The translations under genes were made by a program, and so were the position numbers. This document shows positions 40,687 to 51,309 of a DNA stretch of 64,000 nt, one piece after another. Where the stretch lies: positions 2,728,001 through 2,792,000 of the forward strand of contig NZ_CP019450.1 of the NCBI RefSeq assembly GCF_001983995.1, given 5' to 3'. The notes beneath the pieces are model-generated. The model was not told the origin of the DNA and searched no databases. It worked only from the letters and a program-made list of their open reading frames with translations. Position 1 is the first letter of the stretch, and each line of letters starts with the position of its first letter. The stretch is from Halioglobus japonicus. Lineage in GTDB: Bacteria > Pseudomonadota > Gammaproteobacteria > Pseudomonadales > Halieaceae.

Positions 40687-42804
40687 ATGTCCAAACCCAT
40701 CCACTCATATCGCAAGTACTGGGCCGAATGTTTCGGCCCAGCCCCCGAGCTGCCCATGACCCGGGCAGAGATGGACGCGCTCGGCTGGGATTCCTGCGAC
40801 ATCATCCTGGTCACGGGCGACGCCTATGTTGACCACCCTTCTTTCGGCATGGCCGTCATTGGTCGTACCCTGGAAGCGCAGGGCTTCCGGGTAGGCGTTA
40901 TCGCCCAGCCAGACTGGACCAGTGCCGATGAGTTCAAGCGCCTGGGTAAGCCCAACCTGTTCTTCGGCGTAGCTGCGGGCAACATGGACTCGATGATTAA
41001 CCGCTATACAGCGGACCGCAAGCGGCGCAATGACGATGCCTACACCCCGAACAACGAGGGCGGAAAGCGGCCTGACCGCGCTGTGGTTGTCTATAGCCAA
41101 CGCGTGCGTGAAGCGTACAAAGATGTACCGCTCATTATTGGCAGTATCGAAGCCAGCCTGCGCCGGATAGCCCATTACGACTACTGGAGTGACAAGGTCC
41201 GTCGCTCAATCCTGCTCGACAGCCGCGCCGACCTGCTGTTGTACGGCAACGCAGAGCGGGCCATTGTCGACATCGCCCATCGACTGGCCGATGGCGAGGA
41301 TGTGCACAATATCCGCGACATTCGCGGTACGGGCTTTGTCCGCAAACGCGTACCGGAAGGCTGGCGCGTCATCGACTCCAGCTCAATCGACCCGATCGGT
41401 GCGGTTGAGCCAAAGATAAACCCCTACGACACCCCGCAGGGCCCTGAGTGTGAGCCGGATGAAATCGCGGTCCAGCAGGGCGAAGATGTGGTGCGAATCC
41501 TCGACCGCGTCGACGACGATCGGCCGGGCGTAATACGCATTCCCTCTTATGAACAGGTCAAAGACGACAGCGTGCTCTACGCCCACGCATCGCGCGTGCT
41601 CCACAAGGAGACCAACCCGCACAATGCGCGACCGCTGGTGCAAGCGCACGGCGACCGCGAAGTGTGGCTGAACTCACCGCCTATCCCCCTGGAGACCGAC
41701 GAGCTGGACTGGGTGTTCGAGCTGCCTTATACCCGGCTCCCCCACACCAGCTACGGCGATGCACGTATTCCCGCCTATGAGATGATCCGGCACTCGGTGA
41801 ACATCATGCGAGGCTGCTTTGGCGGTTGCACCTTCTGCTCAATCACCGAGCACGAAGGACGCATTATCCAGAACCGCTCGGAAGATTCGATACTGCGCGA
41901 GATTGAAGCGATTCGCGATACCTCGCCGGCTTTTACCGGCGTCATCTCCGATCTCGGCGGCCCCACCGCCAATATGTGGCGACTAGCCTGCAAGAGCCGG
42001 GAGATTGAGGCCAAGTGTCGGAAGCTCAGCTGCGTGTTCCCGGGAATTTGCAAAAACCTCGACACCAACCAGAAACCACTGGTAGAGCTTTACCGCAAGG
42101 CGCGGGAATTGCCCGGCGTGAAGAAAGTACTCATCGCGTCGGGACTACGCTATGACATAGCCGTGGAAACCCCTGAATACGTCGAGGAGCTGGTCACCCA
42201 CCACGTCGGCGGGTACCTGAAGATTGCGCCTGAACACACCGAAGATGCGCCGCTGGGCAAAATGATGAAGCCTGGCATTGGTACCTATGACCGGTTCAAG
42301 GCCATGTTTGAGAAATACTCTAAGGCTGCGGGTAAAGAACAGTATCTCATCCCCTACTTCATTGCCGCTCACCCCGGCACTTCGGATCGTGATATGATGA
42401 ACCTCGCCTTATGGCTGAAGCGCAATAAGTATCGCGCCGACCAGGTGCAGACCTTCTACCCGTCGCCAATGGCCAGCGCCACGGCCATGTACTACAGCGG
42501 CAAGAACCCGCTACAGCGCATTACCCGTGACAGCGACACCATGCCTACGGTGCGCGGCCTGAGCCAGCGGCGTCTGCACAAGGCGTTTCTGCGCTACCAC
42601 GACCCGGAGAACTGGCCAGTATTGCGCAAGGCACTCAAAAAGCTTGGGCGAACGGATCTGATCGGCAATGGCAAAATGCACCTGGTGCCGCCGCGCCAAC
42701 CCGGGCGTCGTCACGCCGTGGTTGAGCCCGGCAGCAAGACCTTTGCCACCCAGCATAACGGCCTGCCCCGCACCCCGAAGCGCAAACCCGGCCGCCGGCG
42801 CTGA
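40687..42804 (+). CDS. ygiQ: YgiQ-family radical SAM protein
   Basis: 705 residues from ATG 40687 (a GTG at 40678 is an alternative). The radical SAM cluster motif is Cys377, Cys381 and Cys384 in [18 protein letters not shown]. An N-terminal B12-binding-like region ([17 protein letters not shown]) is followed by the UPF0313 core and a basic C-terminal tail. The family is widespread and its reaction is not known to me. It ends one base before the convergent hrpB stop. Confidence 0.93.
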   Translation: MSKPIHSYRKYWAECFGPAPELPMTRAEMDALGWDSCDIILVTGDAYVDHPSFGMAVIGRTLEAQGFRVGVIAQPDWTSADEFKRLGKPNLFFGVAAGNMDSMINRYTADRKRRNDDAYTPNNEGGKRPDRAVVVYSQRVREAYKDVPLIIGSIEASLRRIAHYDYWSDKVRRSILLDSRADLLLYGNAERAIVDIAHRLADGEDVHNIRDIRGTGFVRKRVPEGWRVIDSSSIDPIGAVEPKINPYDTPQGPECEPDEIAVQQGEDVVRILDRVDDDRPGVIRIPSYEQVKDDSVLYAHASRVLHKETNPHNARPLVQAHGDREVWLNSPPIPLETDELDWVFELPYTRLPHTSYGDARIPAYEMIRHSVNIMRGCFGGCTFCSITEHEGRIIQNRSEDSILREIEAIRDTSPAFTGVISDLGGPTANMWRLACKSREIEAKCRKLSCVFPGICKNLDTNQKPLVELYRKARELPGVKKVLIASGLRYDIAVETPEYVEELVTHHVGGYLKIAPEHTEDAPLGKMMKPGIGTYDRFKAMFEKYSKAAGKEQYLIPYFIAAHPGTSDRDMMNLALWLKRNKYRADQVQTFYPSPMASATAMYYSGKNPLQRITRDSDTMPTVRGLSQRRLHKAFLRYHDPENWPVLRKALKKLGRTDLIGNGKMHLVPPRQPGRRHAVVEPGSKTFATQHNGLPRTPKRKPGRRR

Positions 42805-42805
42805 C

Positions 42806-45361
42806 TCAAGCGTCGCTGCGGCGTTTGGTATGCCGCGTCGCCGGGGCCTGCAGCGGGTCATCCGGCCAGGGGTGCTTGGGATAGCGCCCCTTCATTTCCT
42901 TTTTCACATCCTGATAGCTACCGCGCCAGAACCCGGCGAGATCCTGTGTCACCTGCAGTGGTCGCTGTGCAGGTGACAATAAGTGAACCATTAACCTGAC
43001 TTTGCCGTGGGCGACGGTGGGCGTACTTTCACAGCCGAACATTTCCTGGAGTTTTACAGCCAGCACGGGTGGATGCTGGGTGTAGTCGACCCGAATTGAT
43101 GATCCGGAAGGCACACTGATGCGCTCAGGTACCAGCCGCTCCAGATCCAGCGGTAATGGCCAGGCGAGCATACCGGTCAGAATGGCCTGCAAGTCCAGGC
43201 GGGCAAAATCGTCAAGCTTGCGCACAGGCTCCAGCCAGGGCCCCAGCCACTGCTCCAACGTGGCAAGCAACGCCGCATCGCGAAGATCGGGCCAGGGGTT
43301 ATCACCGCCCTCCTCGGCTACGCTATCGTGCAAGAGTTGCACCCGGGCGCGCCATTGTAGCGTGTCACTATCCCAGGGCAGGATATCCAGGCCGCGTCGC
43401 CGGACGACACCTAATAGCGCCTCGCCCCTGGCCTCGTCAGACACTTCCCGCAACGGTGACGACTTCAGCTGGATTGCGCCTACCATCCGTCGCCGCTGGG
43501 CACTGAAGCGTTCCTCGCGCTGGTCCCATTCAACCAGGTCCTCGCGACGTACCAGTTCTGCGAGGATGCCGTCGAAGCACACCGGGTTTAAGCGCGTAGC
43601 GCTGTAAATCCGGTCAGTGCTGCTGCCACGCTCGCCGCCAATATCCGCCACCGCCAACCAGGCTTCGCCGGCAATGGCCTGCCCACGATCAACACTGGCG
43701 CTGCGACCATTAGCCAACTGGTATTGGCCTTCGCTACGCTGCTTTGCTATCCGGTCCGGATACGCACTGGCCAGCAAAATACCGCACACATCGTCTGCCC
43801 CCACGTCAAAACCTGCACCCCGTGGCTGATGTACTTCAGTGGCGATACGCGCGTAACGCCTGGCCAATTGCCACACCCGACGAAACCAGCCCTGCAGGCG
43901 CTCGGGACATTTACCCTCGCCTAACAGCAGCGCAATAGCGTCTGCAATGTCGGCACTTTCGTTGCCCAGCGGATTGCGCTCGGACAGCACCGCCGCCAGC
44001 AGGCAGGCAGTCTCCCTGGCCTTGATGTCGCAACCCACCAGGAGCATGTGGGCCAACCTGGGATGCAACGGCACCTGCGCCAGGCGGACCCCATGTGGAG
44101 TGAGCTGCAAACCGCTCTGGGGGTGCGTAAAGACCGCACCACACTGTTCGAGAACACTGATCGCCTGCTGCCAGGCTGGCTGCGGTGGCGTATTCAGCCA
44201 GCACAATTCCTGCGGATCGCTAACGCCCCAGGCCAATAATTGCAGTGCCAGCGGCGCCAGATCCGCCTGCAGAATTTCAGGGCTGCTGTGACTCACCAGC
44301 CGCCCCTGCTGTTCCTCGGACCAGAGCCGGTAGCAGGCTCCCGGCGCAAGCCGCCCTGCCCGCCCGCGGCGCTGCTCTGCCGAGGCCTGGGACACGCGGC
44401 GAGTCACCAGTCGGGTAACGCCGGTCACCGGGTCAAACATCGGTTCACGCGCCAACCCTGAATCAATCACTATCGTGACGCCTTCTATGGTCAGGCTGGT
44501 CTCTGCCACGTTCGTTGCGAGCACAACCTTGCGCCTCCCCTCGAGTGCTGGCGCTATGGCCCGCTGCTGCTGTTCGAGCTTGAGACTGCCATAGAGGGGA
44601 CATACATCTACCTCCGGGTATGCTGACAGCCTGGCACCGAGATCCCTGGCAACCGCACGAATTTCGCGCTGCCCCGGCAGGAAGACGAGTGCACTGCCCT
44701 GGCTGTTTGCCAGGGCATCGAGAACCACGTCAGTCACCGGCGGCGCTATCGCCTCCTGGAGCTTCAAGGTGCGTCGATAGAGGGTGGTCACCGGATACTG
44801 CCGCCCTTTTGATGTCACCACGGGCGCACCGTCGAGTAACGTCGCTACTGCGTCGCCGTCCAGAGTGGCCGACATCACCAGTAGCTTCAAAGGATCTTCC
44901 TCGCGGAACAGTTCACGGCCTTGTAGGCACAGCGCCAGACAGAGGTCCGAGTCGAGGCTGCGTTCATGAAATTCGTCAAATATCACCAGCCCAACGTCTT
45001 CCAGGCCAGGGTCGCTCTGCAAGCGCCTGGTCAGAATACCTTCGGTAATCACCTCGATGCGCGTCGCCTCGGAAACACAGGCATCCAGGCGAATCCGGTA
45101 ACCCACCGTCTCGCCTACCTCTTCACCGAGCAACTCGGCCATTCGCGCGGCGGCGGAACGCGCGGCCATACGGCGCGGCTCCAACATGAGAATTTTTCGC
45201 CCCTTGAGCCAGCGTTCATCCAGCAGCGCCAGAGGAACTGCCGTGGTCTTACCGGCACCGGGAGGAGCCTGTAACACCAGCTCATGGTGCCCGGCCAGGG
45301 TCAGCACCAGCTCGCTGAGCACTTTGGCAATGGGCAGGTCTGCAATTGCGGGGATATTCAT
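42806..45361 (-). CDS. hrpB: ATP-dependent RNA helicase HrpB (DEAH family)
   Basis: 851 residues. Walker A is QAPPGAGKTTAVPLALL, the DEAH-type box is IFDEFHERS, the SAT motif is LLVMSATLDG, and the QRxGRxGR motif is AEQRRGRAGRLAPG. A large HrpB-specific C-terminal region follows. Related to HrpA; the cellular role of HrpB is poorly defined. It is transcribed towards ygiQ. Confidence 0.95.
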   Translation of the reverse strand: MNIPAIADLPIAKVLSELVLTLAGHHELVLQAPPGAGKTTAVPLALLDERWLKGRKILMLEPRRMAARSAAARMAELLGEEVGETVGYRIRLDACVSEATRIEVITEGILTRRLQSDPGLEDVGLVIFDEFHERSLDSDLCLALCLQGRELFREEDPLKLLVMSATLDGDAVATLLDGAPVVTSKGRQYPVTTLYRRTLKLQEAIAPPVTDVVLDALANSQGSALVFLPGQREIRAVARDLGARLSAYPEVDVCPLYGSLKLEQQQRAIAPALEGRRKVVLATNVAETSLTIEGVTIVIDSGLAREPMFDPVTGVTRLVTRRVSQASAEQRRGRAGRLAPGACYRLWSEEQQGRLVSHSSPEILQADLAPLALQLLAWGVSDPQELCWLNTPPQPAWQQAISVLEQCGAVFTHPQSGLQLTPHGVRLAQVPLHPRLAHMLLVGCDIKARETACLLAAVLSERNPLGNESADIADAIALLLGEGKCPERLQGWFRRVWQLARRYARIATEVHQPRGAGFDVGADDVCGILLASAYPDRIAKQRSEGQYQLANGRSASVDRGQAIAGEAWLAVADIGGERGSSTDRIYSATRLNPVCFDGILAELVRREDLVEWDQREERFSAQRRRMVGAIQLKSSPLREVSDEARGEALLGVVRRRGLDILPWDSDTLQWRARVQLLHDSVAEEGGDNPWPDLRDAALLATLEQWLGPWLEPVRKLDDFARLDLQAILTGMLAWPLPLDLERLVPERISVPSGSSIRVDYTQHPPVLAVKLQEMFGCESTPTVAHGKVRLMVHLLSPAQRPLQVTQDLAGFWRGSYQDVKKEMKGRYPKHPWPDDPLQAPATRHTKRRSDA

Positions 45362-45566
45362 AGCGGCATCTTAACCAAGCCCGCTGCCGCTGACCACGTT
45401 ACCGCACTCGCGCACCTACTTGGTGCGCTCGTTCACTCTAAAAGTGCAAAAGATGGCTCCGTCACGGCTTTGTCATACGCACAGCGGATAATGGAGCTAT
45501 GGCAAGGTTCTTGCTGCACGTATCCACCAAGCCGCACGAGTGACAGCTTCTACGGGAGAAACACCG

Positions 45567-47039
45567 ATGACCTCGTTTACTGAGCACCTCGATGGCATTG
45601 CCGCCCAAAGTCCTGGTCAGACCGGGTGTATTGCCTTCTTTGACCTGGATCGCACCCTGATCAGCGGCTACTCGATTACCGCCCTCGCTCGTGAGACCGC
45701 GCGTCACGCGGCCGCAAGCGGAGAAATGGCCAATGCCTCACGACTGGTACGCGAGGTGCTTCAACAGCGTGCCGATGGTTCTGGCGGCAACTACCATCGG
45801 CTGGTAAAACGGGTGGCACGAGCCCTCACGGGAGTTACCGAAGAAACCCTTTATGCCCTGGGCAGGCGTGCTGCAAGCAATCACCTTGAACGCACGCTTT
45901 ACAGGGAAGCCATTGAGCTGGTGGAAACGCATCGCGCGGCGGGACACCATCTGGTGATTGTCACAGCGGCGTCGCGCTATCAGGTTGAACCACTGGCGGC
46001 CATTCTCGGCATTGAGGACATCTGCTGTAGCCAGTTGGTGGTCGAAGGTGGGAAGTTCACTGGCGAAGTCGTAGCCCCGCTGTGTTATGGCGAGGGAAAA
46101 ACCCTGGCGGCCCGGCGCGCGGCACGGCGCAGAAAAACCAGGCTGTCTCGCTGTTACTTCTACACCGACTCCAGCGCAGACCTGCCACTACTCAAAGCGG
46201 TTGGTAACCCGGTGGCAGTCAACCCTTCCACCCGACTTGCAGACCATGCCAGCGAACAGGGCTGGCCGCAGCTCACGTTCTCCAGTCGCGGCCGGCCCGA
46301 TCTCGGCCAGGTGCTGCGCACCGGCGCATTGGCACAGACATTACTGGCCACTGCATTAACCGGCCGTGCTGCGTCGTGGATGGGCGCAACGGCCCGCCAG
46401 AATGCAAACCTCATGACGCGGCTACTGGGTGACGTGGGATCAGGCTGTGCCGGACTTAACTACGAGGTAGAGGGGCGCAAACACTTGCAGCGCTCAGCGC
46501 CGGCTATTTACGTGTTCAACCACCAGAGTCTACTGGATGCCGTGGTGCTTGCCCACCTGCTCCGCGACGACGTCGTTGGACTGTGTAAGCAGGAGATGGC
46601 CTCCTCGCCGATCATCGGCCCGTTACTCAAACAGGTGGACACCATTTTCGTCGATCGAGAACAGCAGGATCAAAGTGACGTTATCGCCCGTGCCATGGCC
46701 ACTCTCGACAGCGGCAGGTCACTGGTTATTGCGCCAGAGGGTACGCGAAGCACTCTCGGGCAGCTCCAGCCGTTCAAAATGGGGGCTTTCGTACTCGCTC
46801 GCAAAGCCGGCGTACCCGTCATTCCCATTGTGCTGCACAACGTGAAAGACGCGCTTCCGAAAGGCGCCAGAGTGATTAAGCCCGCCACCATTCGAATCAC
46901 GGTTCTGCCGCCGATACCCCCAGAACACATGCGACGGATTCGGCCCTGCTGTCATCAGCTCGAGGCAACCTATAGCGCCATCCTGGGAGAATCGCTCGCA
47001 GCGGCATTGCCGCACAGTGCCAGTGCCAGGGAGGGCTGA
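45567..47039 (+). CDS. Fusion protein: HAD-IB phosphatase plus 1-acylglycerol-3-phosphate acyltransferase (PlsC)
   Basis: 490 residues from ATG 45567, chosen because GGGAGAA sits 7 bases upstream; a GTG at 45540 lacks this. The N-terminal half is a HAD-IB hydrolase of SerB/CicA type (FFDLDRTLISG with Asp26 and Asp28). The C-terminal half is a PlsC-type acyltransferase with HQSLLD (His319, Asp324) and EGTRS. The fusion suggests that acylation and dephosphorylation are coupled, for example on lysophosphatidate. It is followed by a second acyltransferase gene. Confidence 0.92.
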   Translation: MTSFTEHLDGIAAQSPGQTGCIAFFDLDRTLISGYSITALARETARHAAASGEMANASRLVREVLQQRADGSGGNYHRLVKRVARALTGVTEETLYALGRRAASNHLERTLYREAIELVETHRAAGHHLVIVTAASRYQVEPLAAILGIEDICCSQLVVEGGKFTGEVVAPLCYGEGKTLAARRAARRRKTRLSRCYFYTDSSADLPLLKAVGNPVAVNPSTRLADHASEQGWPQLTFSSRGRPDLGQVLRTGALAQTLLATALTGRAASWMGATARQNANLMTRLLGDVGSGCAGLNYEVEGRKHLQRSAPAIYVFNHQSLLDAVVLAHLLRDDVVGLCKQEMASSPIIGPLLKQVDTIFVDREQQDQSDVIARAMATLDSGRSLVIAPEGTRSTLGQLQPFKMGAFVLARKAGVPVIPIVLHNVKDALPKGARVIKPATIRITVLPPIPPEHMRRIRPCCHQLEATYSAILGESLAAALPHSASAREG

Positions 47040-47166
47040 CCAACGGCTTACAGTGCCGCGATTCACAGCGCGACAGTCATCGGCTCCGGCAATCGGTGTG
47101 AATACATCACTGCTGTCGGACAAGTGAGCGACTATAATGTCCGTTTATTTCTAATGATTAGCGCGC

Positions 47167-48048
47167 ATGCCCATTTTCGATAAAGACAACCAACCCTTGG
47201 GAACAGAACAGGCACTGGCTCATCACATCGAGTCGGCCCTGGCTGCACGTCCACCCCGGGGCGCAGCCCTTGAAACGTCCTATAAAGTCGTGAAAACGCT
47301 GTTCGATCCCGTCGTACTGGGTGAGCACAACCTGCCGGACAAACCCTGTCTGTTTGTCGGCAACCACTCTTTGTTCGCCCTGGACGGCTGGGTGCTGGGG
47401 CCGATCTTTCTTAAGGAGCTCAACCGCTTTGTCCGTGGCCTGGGAGACAAATTCCTGTTTACGGTACCGGCCATCGGCGACACGTTGCTGCGCTTTGGGC
47501 CGGTAATGGGACACCCTGACGTCTGCGCTGCGCTGATGGACGCGGGTGAAGATCTGATGGTGTTTCCCGGAGGCGCGCACGAAGCGGTCAAGCCCACACG
47601 CCAGATGTATGAACTGCAGTGGAAAGAACGCTATGGCTTCGTCAAGCTCGCAGCAAAACAGGGCTACACCATCATGCCCTTTGGGGTGGTAGGACCGGAC
47701 GAGTTCTATGCCCATCTCATGGAAGGCGAAGACATCCCCCACTCGTCCCTGGGCAAACTCCTGCGCCGCGCAGGCCTGCTGGACGACAATACCCGCGCCG
47801 ACATGTTGCCGCCCATACCCAGGGGCGCTCTGGGCACGCTATTCCCAAGGCCGCAACGCTGCTACATCGGCTTTGGCAATCCCGTCGATCTGTCTGAATT
47901 CAAGGGGCGCACGCCGGGTAAACGGCAATTGCAGAATATTCGTCAGCAGGTGGCGGACGAGATCGATACGCAATTGGGCGAGCTTCTTATTGCGCGGGCG
48001 CGCAATCAAGGCAACGAGGGGCTTTGGCGCAGATTCCTGACGCTGTAA
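47167..48048 (+). CDS. Lysophospholipid acyltransferase family protein (LPLAT, MGAT-like)
   Basis: 293 residues. The motif CLFVGNHSLFALDGW holds the active-site His67 and Asp73. FPGGAHEAVKPT is typical of the MGAT/DGAT-like LPLAT subgroup rather than PlsC. A TATAAT at 47133-47138 probably drives it. It should transfer acyl chains to a glycerolipid acceptor at the membrane. Its place behind the HAD-PlsC fusion suggests a shared lipid pathway. Confidence 0.85.
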   Translation: MPIFDKDNQPLGTEQALAHHIESALAARPPRGAALETSYKVVKTLFDPVVLGEHNLPDKPCLFVGNHSLFALDGWVLGPIFLKELNRFVRGLGDKFLFTVPAIGDTLLRFGPVMGHPDVCAALMDAGEDLMVFPGGAHEAVKPTRQMYELQWKERYGFVKLAAKQGYTIMPFGVVGPDEFYAHLMEGEDIPHSSLGKLLRRAGLLDDNTRADMLPPIPRGALGTLFPRPQRCYIGFGNPVDLSEFKGRTPGKRQLQNIRQQVADEIDTQLGELLIARARNQGNEGLWRRFLTL

Positions 48049-48065
48049 TCAGGTACAGCGTTGCC

Positions 48066-49436
48066 TCAGTGCTCGGCCATGACCCGGGCCAACCGCTCGG
48101 GACGCCGCCAGCGACTACTTCTAAGCCTCACCACAAAACACAGGGCGATTGAGATCAACATGGCGACCAGCACCCACCAGGATGCCAGCGGCGACATCTG
48201 CCAATGCACAATCACCAGGTACTGAGCGGCCAGCATGGCAAAGTGCAGTGAGGTCGATGTCAACATGACCCAGCGGGTATCACCGGCGCCGCGCAGCGCA
48301 CCACCGGCGATCAGTATCGTGGCGTCCGCTAACATGTACGTACACAAGCCCAGCATCATGGCCTGGGCCATTTCCCTGACTTGCGCGAACTCTTCGTCCG
48401 GCGTGGCAAATACGTCTACCAGCTCAATGCGGAACGTGAAAAACAGTATGGCGAGAATGCTCGAGTATCCCAGCGCCATGATAAAACCCGAGGAAATCAG
48501 CTGATTTGCACGGGCGATATCACCGGCACCCACGGAGCGCCCCATCAGCGTCGCCACCCCGATACTCAAGCCAATCATCGGCACAAAGGACAGCATATCC
48601 CAGTTGAACACGATCGCGATGGCAGCGCCTTCGGCAACGCCGTAGGACTGAAACATGAGCAGAAACACGTTGAAGGTCGCCGTGTTCATAAACGCTTCGG
48701 TTGCCGAGGGTAGCCCCAACCGCAGAAAACGCTTCATCACGCCCTGATGGTAGCCCCAGCTTTGCCGCACAGAGTACTGGGCGACATGCTTGCGATCGCC
48801 GTAAAAGTACAGAAACAGCGCGATAGCCAGCGCCTGTGCACACAGTGTGCCCACACCGGCACCAACAATACCCAGTGGCGGAAGACCGACGTGGCCGAAC
48901 ACCAGCGCCCAGGTCAGGGGCACGTTCACCACAATGGCAATCACATCCACAAACATGACCACCTTGGATCGACCAATGCCCACGAAGTAACAAGCCAGCA
49001 AGGTTTTGCCCAACATAAAGGGCCCACCAACGAGCAGCGTATAAAAGTAGGCGCGCTCCAGGGGCACAAGGGTTGGATCGTGCCCAATCTTGTCAAAGGC
49101 AGTGCCACCGAGTACTCCCAACAATGCGATGATGGGTAGCGCCAGAGCAATCAGGTATACACCCTGAGTGACCACCACGGTACAGCGCTCCGTGCGCCCC
49201 GCTCCCTGATATTGTGCGACCAGGGCATTTGCGTAGCTGATCAACCCGGTGAAGAACGACAGGCAGAACATCGCCGCCACGCCGCCCCCTAGCGCCGCTG
49301 CAATATGGGCCGCGCTGAGGTCTGACATGAAGAAGCGATCGGTGAATATCATCACCGCAAACGTGCCCTGCGACACCACCATGGGCAGCGACAGGCGCGC
49401 GAGTTCACGCAGTGTTGTCAGGGACAGAAACTTCAA
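48066..49436 (-). CDS. MATE-family multidrug/cation antiporter
   Basis: 456 residues with twelve predicted membrane segments. It begins REL/ARLSLPMVVSQGTF, with two duplicated halves (MLGKTLLACYFVGIG near 155, and ADATILIAGGALRGAGDTRW near 365), as in NorM-type exporters. It uses a sodium or proton gradient to expel cationic compounds; the substrate is not predictable. Transcribed towards the acyltransferase. Confidence 0.93.
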   Translation of the reverse strand: MKFLSLTTLRELARLSLPMVVSQGTFAVMIFTDRFFMSDLSAAHIAAALGGGVAAMFCLSFFTGLISYANALVAQYQGAGRTERCTVVVTQGVYLIALALPIIALLGVLGGTAFDKIGHDPTLVPLERAYFYTLLVGGPFMLGKTLLACYFVGIGRSKVVMFVDVIAIVVNVPLTWALVFGHVGLPPLGIVGAGVGTLCAQALAIALFLYFYGDRKHVAQYSVRQSWGYHQGVMKRFLRLGLPSATEAFMNTATFNVFLLMFQSYGVAEGAAIAIVFNWDMLSFVPMIGLSIGVATLMGRSVGAGDIARANQLISSGFIMALGYSSILAILFFTFRIELVDVFATPDEEFAQVREMAQAMMLGLCTYMLADATILIAGGALRGAGDTRWVMLTSTSLHFAMLAAQYLVIVHWQMSPLASWWVLVAMLISIALCFVVRLRSSRWRRPERLARVMAEH

Positions 49437-49470
49437 TGCGGCGGCGTCCGGGCGTGGGGAGAGCGGCGCA

Positions 49471-50319
49471 TTATACAGACCTCAGCCAATCCGCCCAGTC
49501 GCGCTGCAGGGCTGCGGCGCCGCCCGGGTAGGATCGAACCAGAAACCCTCCGGCATCGTAACTGCCACAGGAATGGGTCGACGCCTGCTGCAGGGTGAAG
49601 CCCAACGCCCCTCTGCCCTCCGATGACTGCAGCAGGAAATACACCAGAGACCATGACAGGGCATACAGCCGCTGGCTGTCGGGGGCGGTCCAGGCGGTAT
49701 AGGGCGCCTTGAACAATTCCGTGAGAGAAGGCGCAGCCGCGACCGCCAGCCACCGCCGATGCCTTGGATTGACATGAAATTCCGGTCCATGGGGCGTCAC
49801 TACGATGGTTTCATGCACCTCCGCCAACCCCTCTGCCAGCCAGTGCGGCGCGCCACCGAGTTGCGAGACAGTAATCAGGTGCGAGATTTCGTGTAACGCG
49901 CGATGACGGGACTCCACAGAGGACGCGTCGAGCAAAGCCACCGCCAGACGCGGCTCCCAGGCATAGAAACCAGTCACCTCAGGAAGCTCGGGCACCAGCG
50001 ATTGCTTGCGCTGGCGGAAAGCGCCAGCATCGGCGAATAGTTCAAGGCGCACATCAACCACGAACGGTACCGGGGCTGCGAGCAACGCCTCCCAGTGCTG
50101 ATAGATGCCACGTGCGCCCACCTCGATATCGCGCACCAGGAGAGGATCAACGTTGCCCGGTGCCGATTGAAGTGCAAACTGATACGCCGGTCCGCGAATG
50201 GCCTCGAAGTTGCCCTGACACATAGACAGGCGCACTGCCGAGGCCTGCGGTGTGATCAACAGCAGACAAAGGGACAGCATGGGCAGGCAGAATAGCGCCC
50301 GGAGACGAAAAACAGGCAT
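49471..50319 (-). CDS. Secreted zinc metallopeptidase-like protein (MA-type HExxH)
   Basis: 282 residues with a signal peptide (about 1-28, ending ASA). The zinc motif is His143, Glu144 and His147 in ALHEISHLI. A glutamate 20 residues later (Glu163 in WLAEGLAE) could be the third ligand, as in gluzincins. The rest resembles the DUF1570 / peptidase MA-like group. It is probably periplasmic or cell-surface; the substrate is unknown. Confidence 0.75.
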   Translation of the reverse strand: MPVFRLRALFCLPMLSLCLLLITPQASAVRLSMCQGNFEAIRGPAYQFALQSAPGNVDPLLVRDIEVGARGIYQHWEALLAAPVPFVVDVRLELFADAGAFRQRKQSLVPELPEVTGFYAWEPRLAVALLDASSVESRHRALHEISHLITVSQLGGAPHWLAEGLAEVHETIVVTPHGPEFHVNPRHRRWLAVAAAPSLTELFKAPYTAWTAPDSQRLYALSWSLVYFLLQSSEGRGALGFTLQQASTHSCGSYDAGGFLVRSYPGGAAALQRDWADWLRSV

Positions 50320-50369
50320 GACAGTGCAGACAACTGATTTGCTAGCGGGTTCAGGTATTATACTCTAGC

Positions 50370-50403
50370 TATAATCACGACATGTACCCGCCGTATACGG
50401 GTA
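50370..50403 (+). promoter_or_regulatory. Promoter and palindromic operator of the WYL regulator gene
   Basis: TATAAT at 50370-50375 is followed by TACCCG (50385-50390) and CGGGTA (50398-50403). The core CCGTATACGG (50391-50400) is itself a perfect palindrome. It lies about 30 bases before the WYL start, where an autorepressor would bind. BrxR/CapW proteins bind such inverted repeats upstream of their own genes; the assignment is inference. Confidence 0.45.
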
Positions 50404-50432
50404 TTTGATGGGCTCGACCGTTGGAGAACTCC

Positions 50433-51305
50433 ATGCCCCAGGCAGAATCAAAATGGCCTTTTCGCTGGGACCTGCTGCTGCGTTATCGCTACATCGAAAC
50501 CATTGCGCTCTGGGAGGGTCGGCTCACCACGCGCCATTTATGCGACACCTTTGGCATCGGCAGACAGCAGGCGAGCAAGGACATCAATACTTACCTGCGC
50601 GAAGTCGGCATCGACAATCTCGAATACGACAAGTATCTCAAGGGTTACAAACCTACCGAGAGCTTTACGCCTCAGGTCACTCGCGGTCTGGCTGACGAAT
50701 ACCTGCACCTTGTAGCGCGCAACAACGAACTGCTGAATATGTTCGAATCGCTGTCGCTTAATGTCAGTAATGTCGAGGTACTGGCGCACCCCGTTCGCGA
50801 CGTCAAACCGGAGGTGCTGCGCCCGATCATGCAGGCGGCGCGACAACAAAGGCGCCTGGACTGCGATTATGTATCGCTGAACAACCCCGACCGTGAAGGC
50901 CGCATCATCGTGCCCCACACGCTGGTGTACACCGGTCTGCGCTGGCATGTGCGCGCCTGGTGCGAGAAGAACCAGGAATACCGGGATTTCGTTCTGAGTC
51001 GGTTTCGCGACACGCCGGAACTCATGGATGAATCCGAGCACGGCGCTACTGGCGACGTGGAGTGGAATACCACAGCGACCATCCAGATTACCCCGGATAC
51101 GCGACTCAACGCGGCCCAGCGCGAAGTTGTCGAATGTGATTACGGCATGATCGGTGGCGAACTGAGGATCACCACCCGCGGCAAGCTGGTTCCCTACGCG
51201 CTGCGCCTGCTGCACATCAACCCCCGCGAGCAACTCAGTGACCCCACCGCCCAACAGATTATCGTGGCGAATCGGGATGAACTCGAGCCGTGGCTATTTG
51301 GCTGA
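50433..51305 (+). CDS. WYL-domain transcriptional regulator, BrxR/CapW-like
   Basis: 290 residues from ATG 50433, with GGAG 6 bases upstream; a TTG at 50421 is less likely. The N-terminal winged helix reads RYRYIETIALWEGRLTT then FGIGRQQASKDINTYL, very like BrxR/CapW repressors. The middle is a WYL domain (VPHTLVYTGLRWHVRAWCEK) and the end a WCX-like region. Such proteins repress phage-defence operons and sense nucleic acid or nucleotides. Here the next gene is a DUF1232 protein, not a defence system. Confidence 0.88.
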   Translation: MPQAESKWPFRWDLLLRYRYIETIALWEGRLTTRHLCDTFGIGRQQASKDINTYLREVGIDNLEYDKYLKGYKPTESFTPQVTRGLADEYLHLVARNNELLNMFESLSLNVSNVEVLAHPVRDVKPEVLRPIMQAARQQRRLDCDYVSLNNPDREGRIIVPHTLVYTGLRWHVRAWCEKNQEYRDFVLSRFRDTPELMDESEHGATGDVEWNTTATIQITPDTRLNAAQREVVECDYGMIGGELRITTRGKLVPYALRLLHINPREQLSDPTAQQIIVANRDELEPWLFG

Positions 51306-51309
51306 CATC

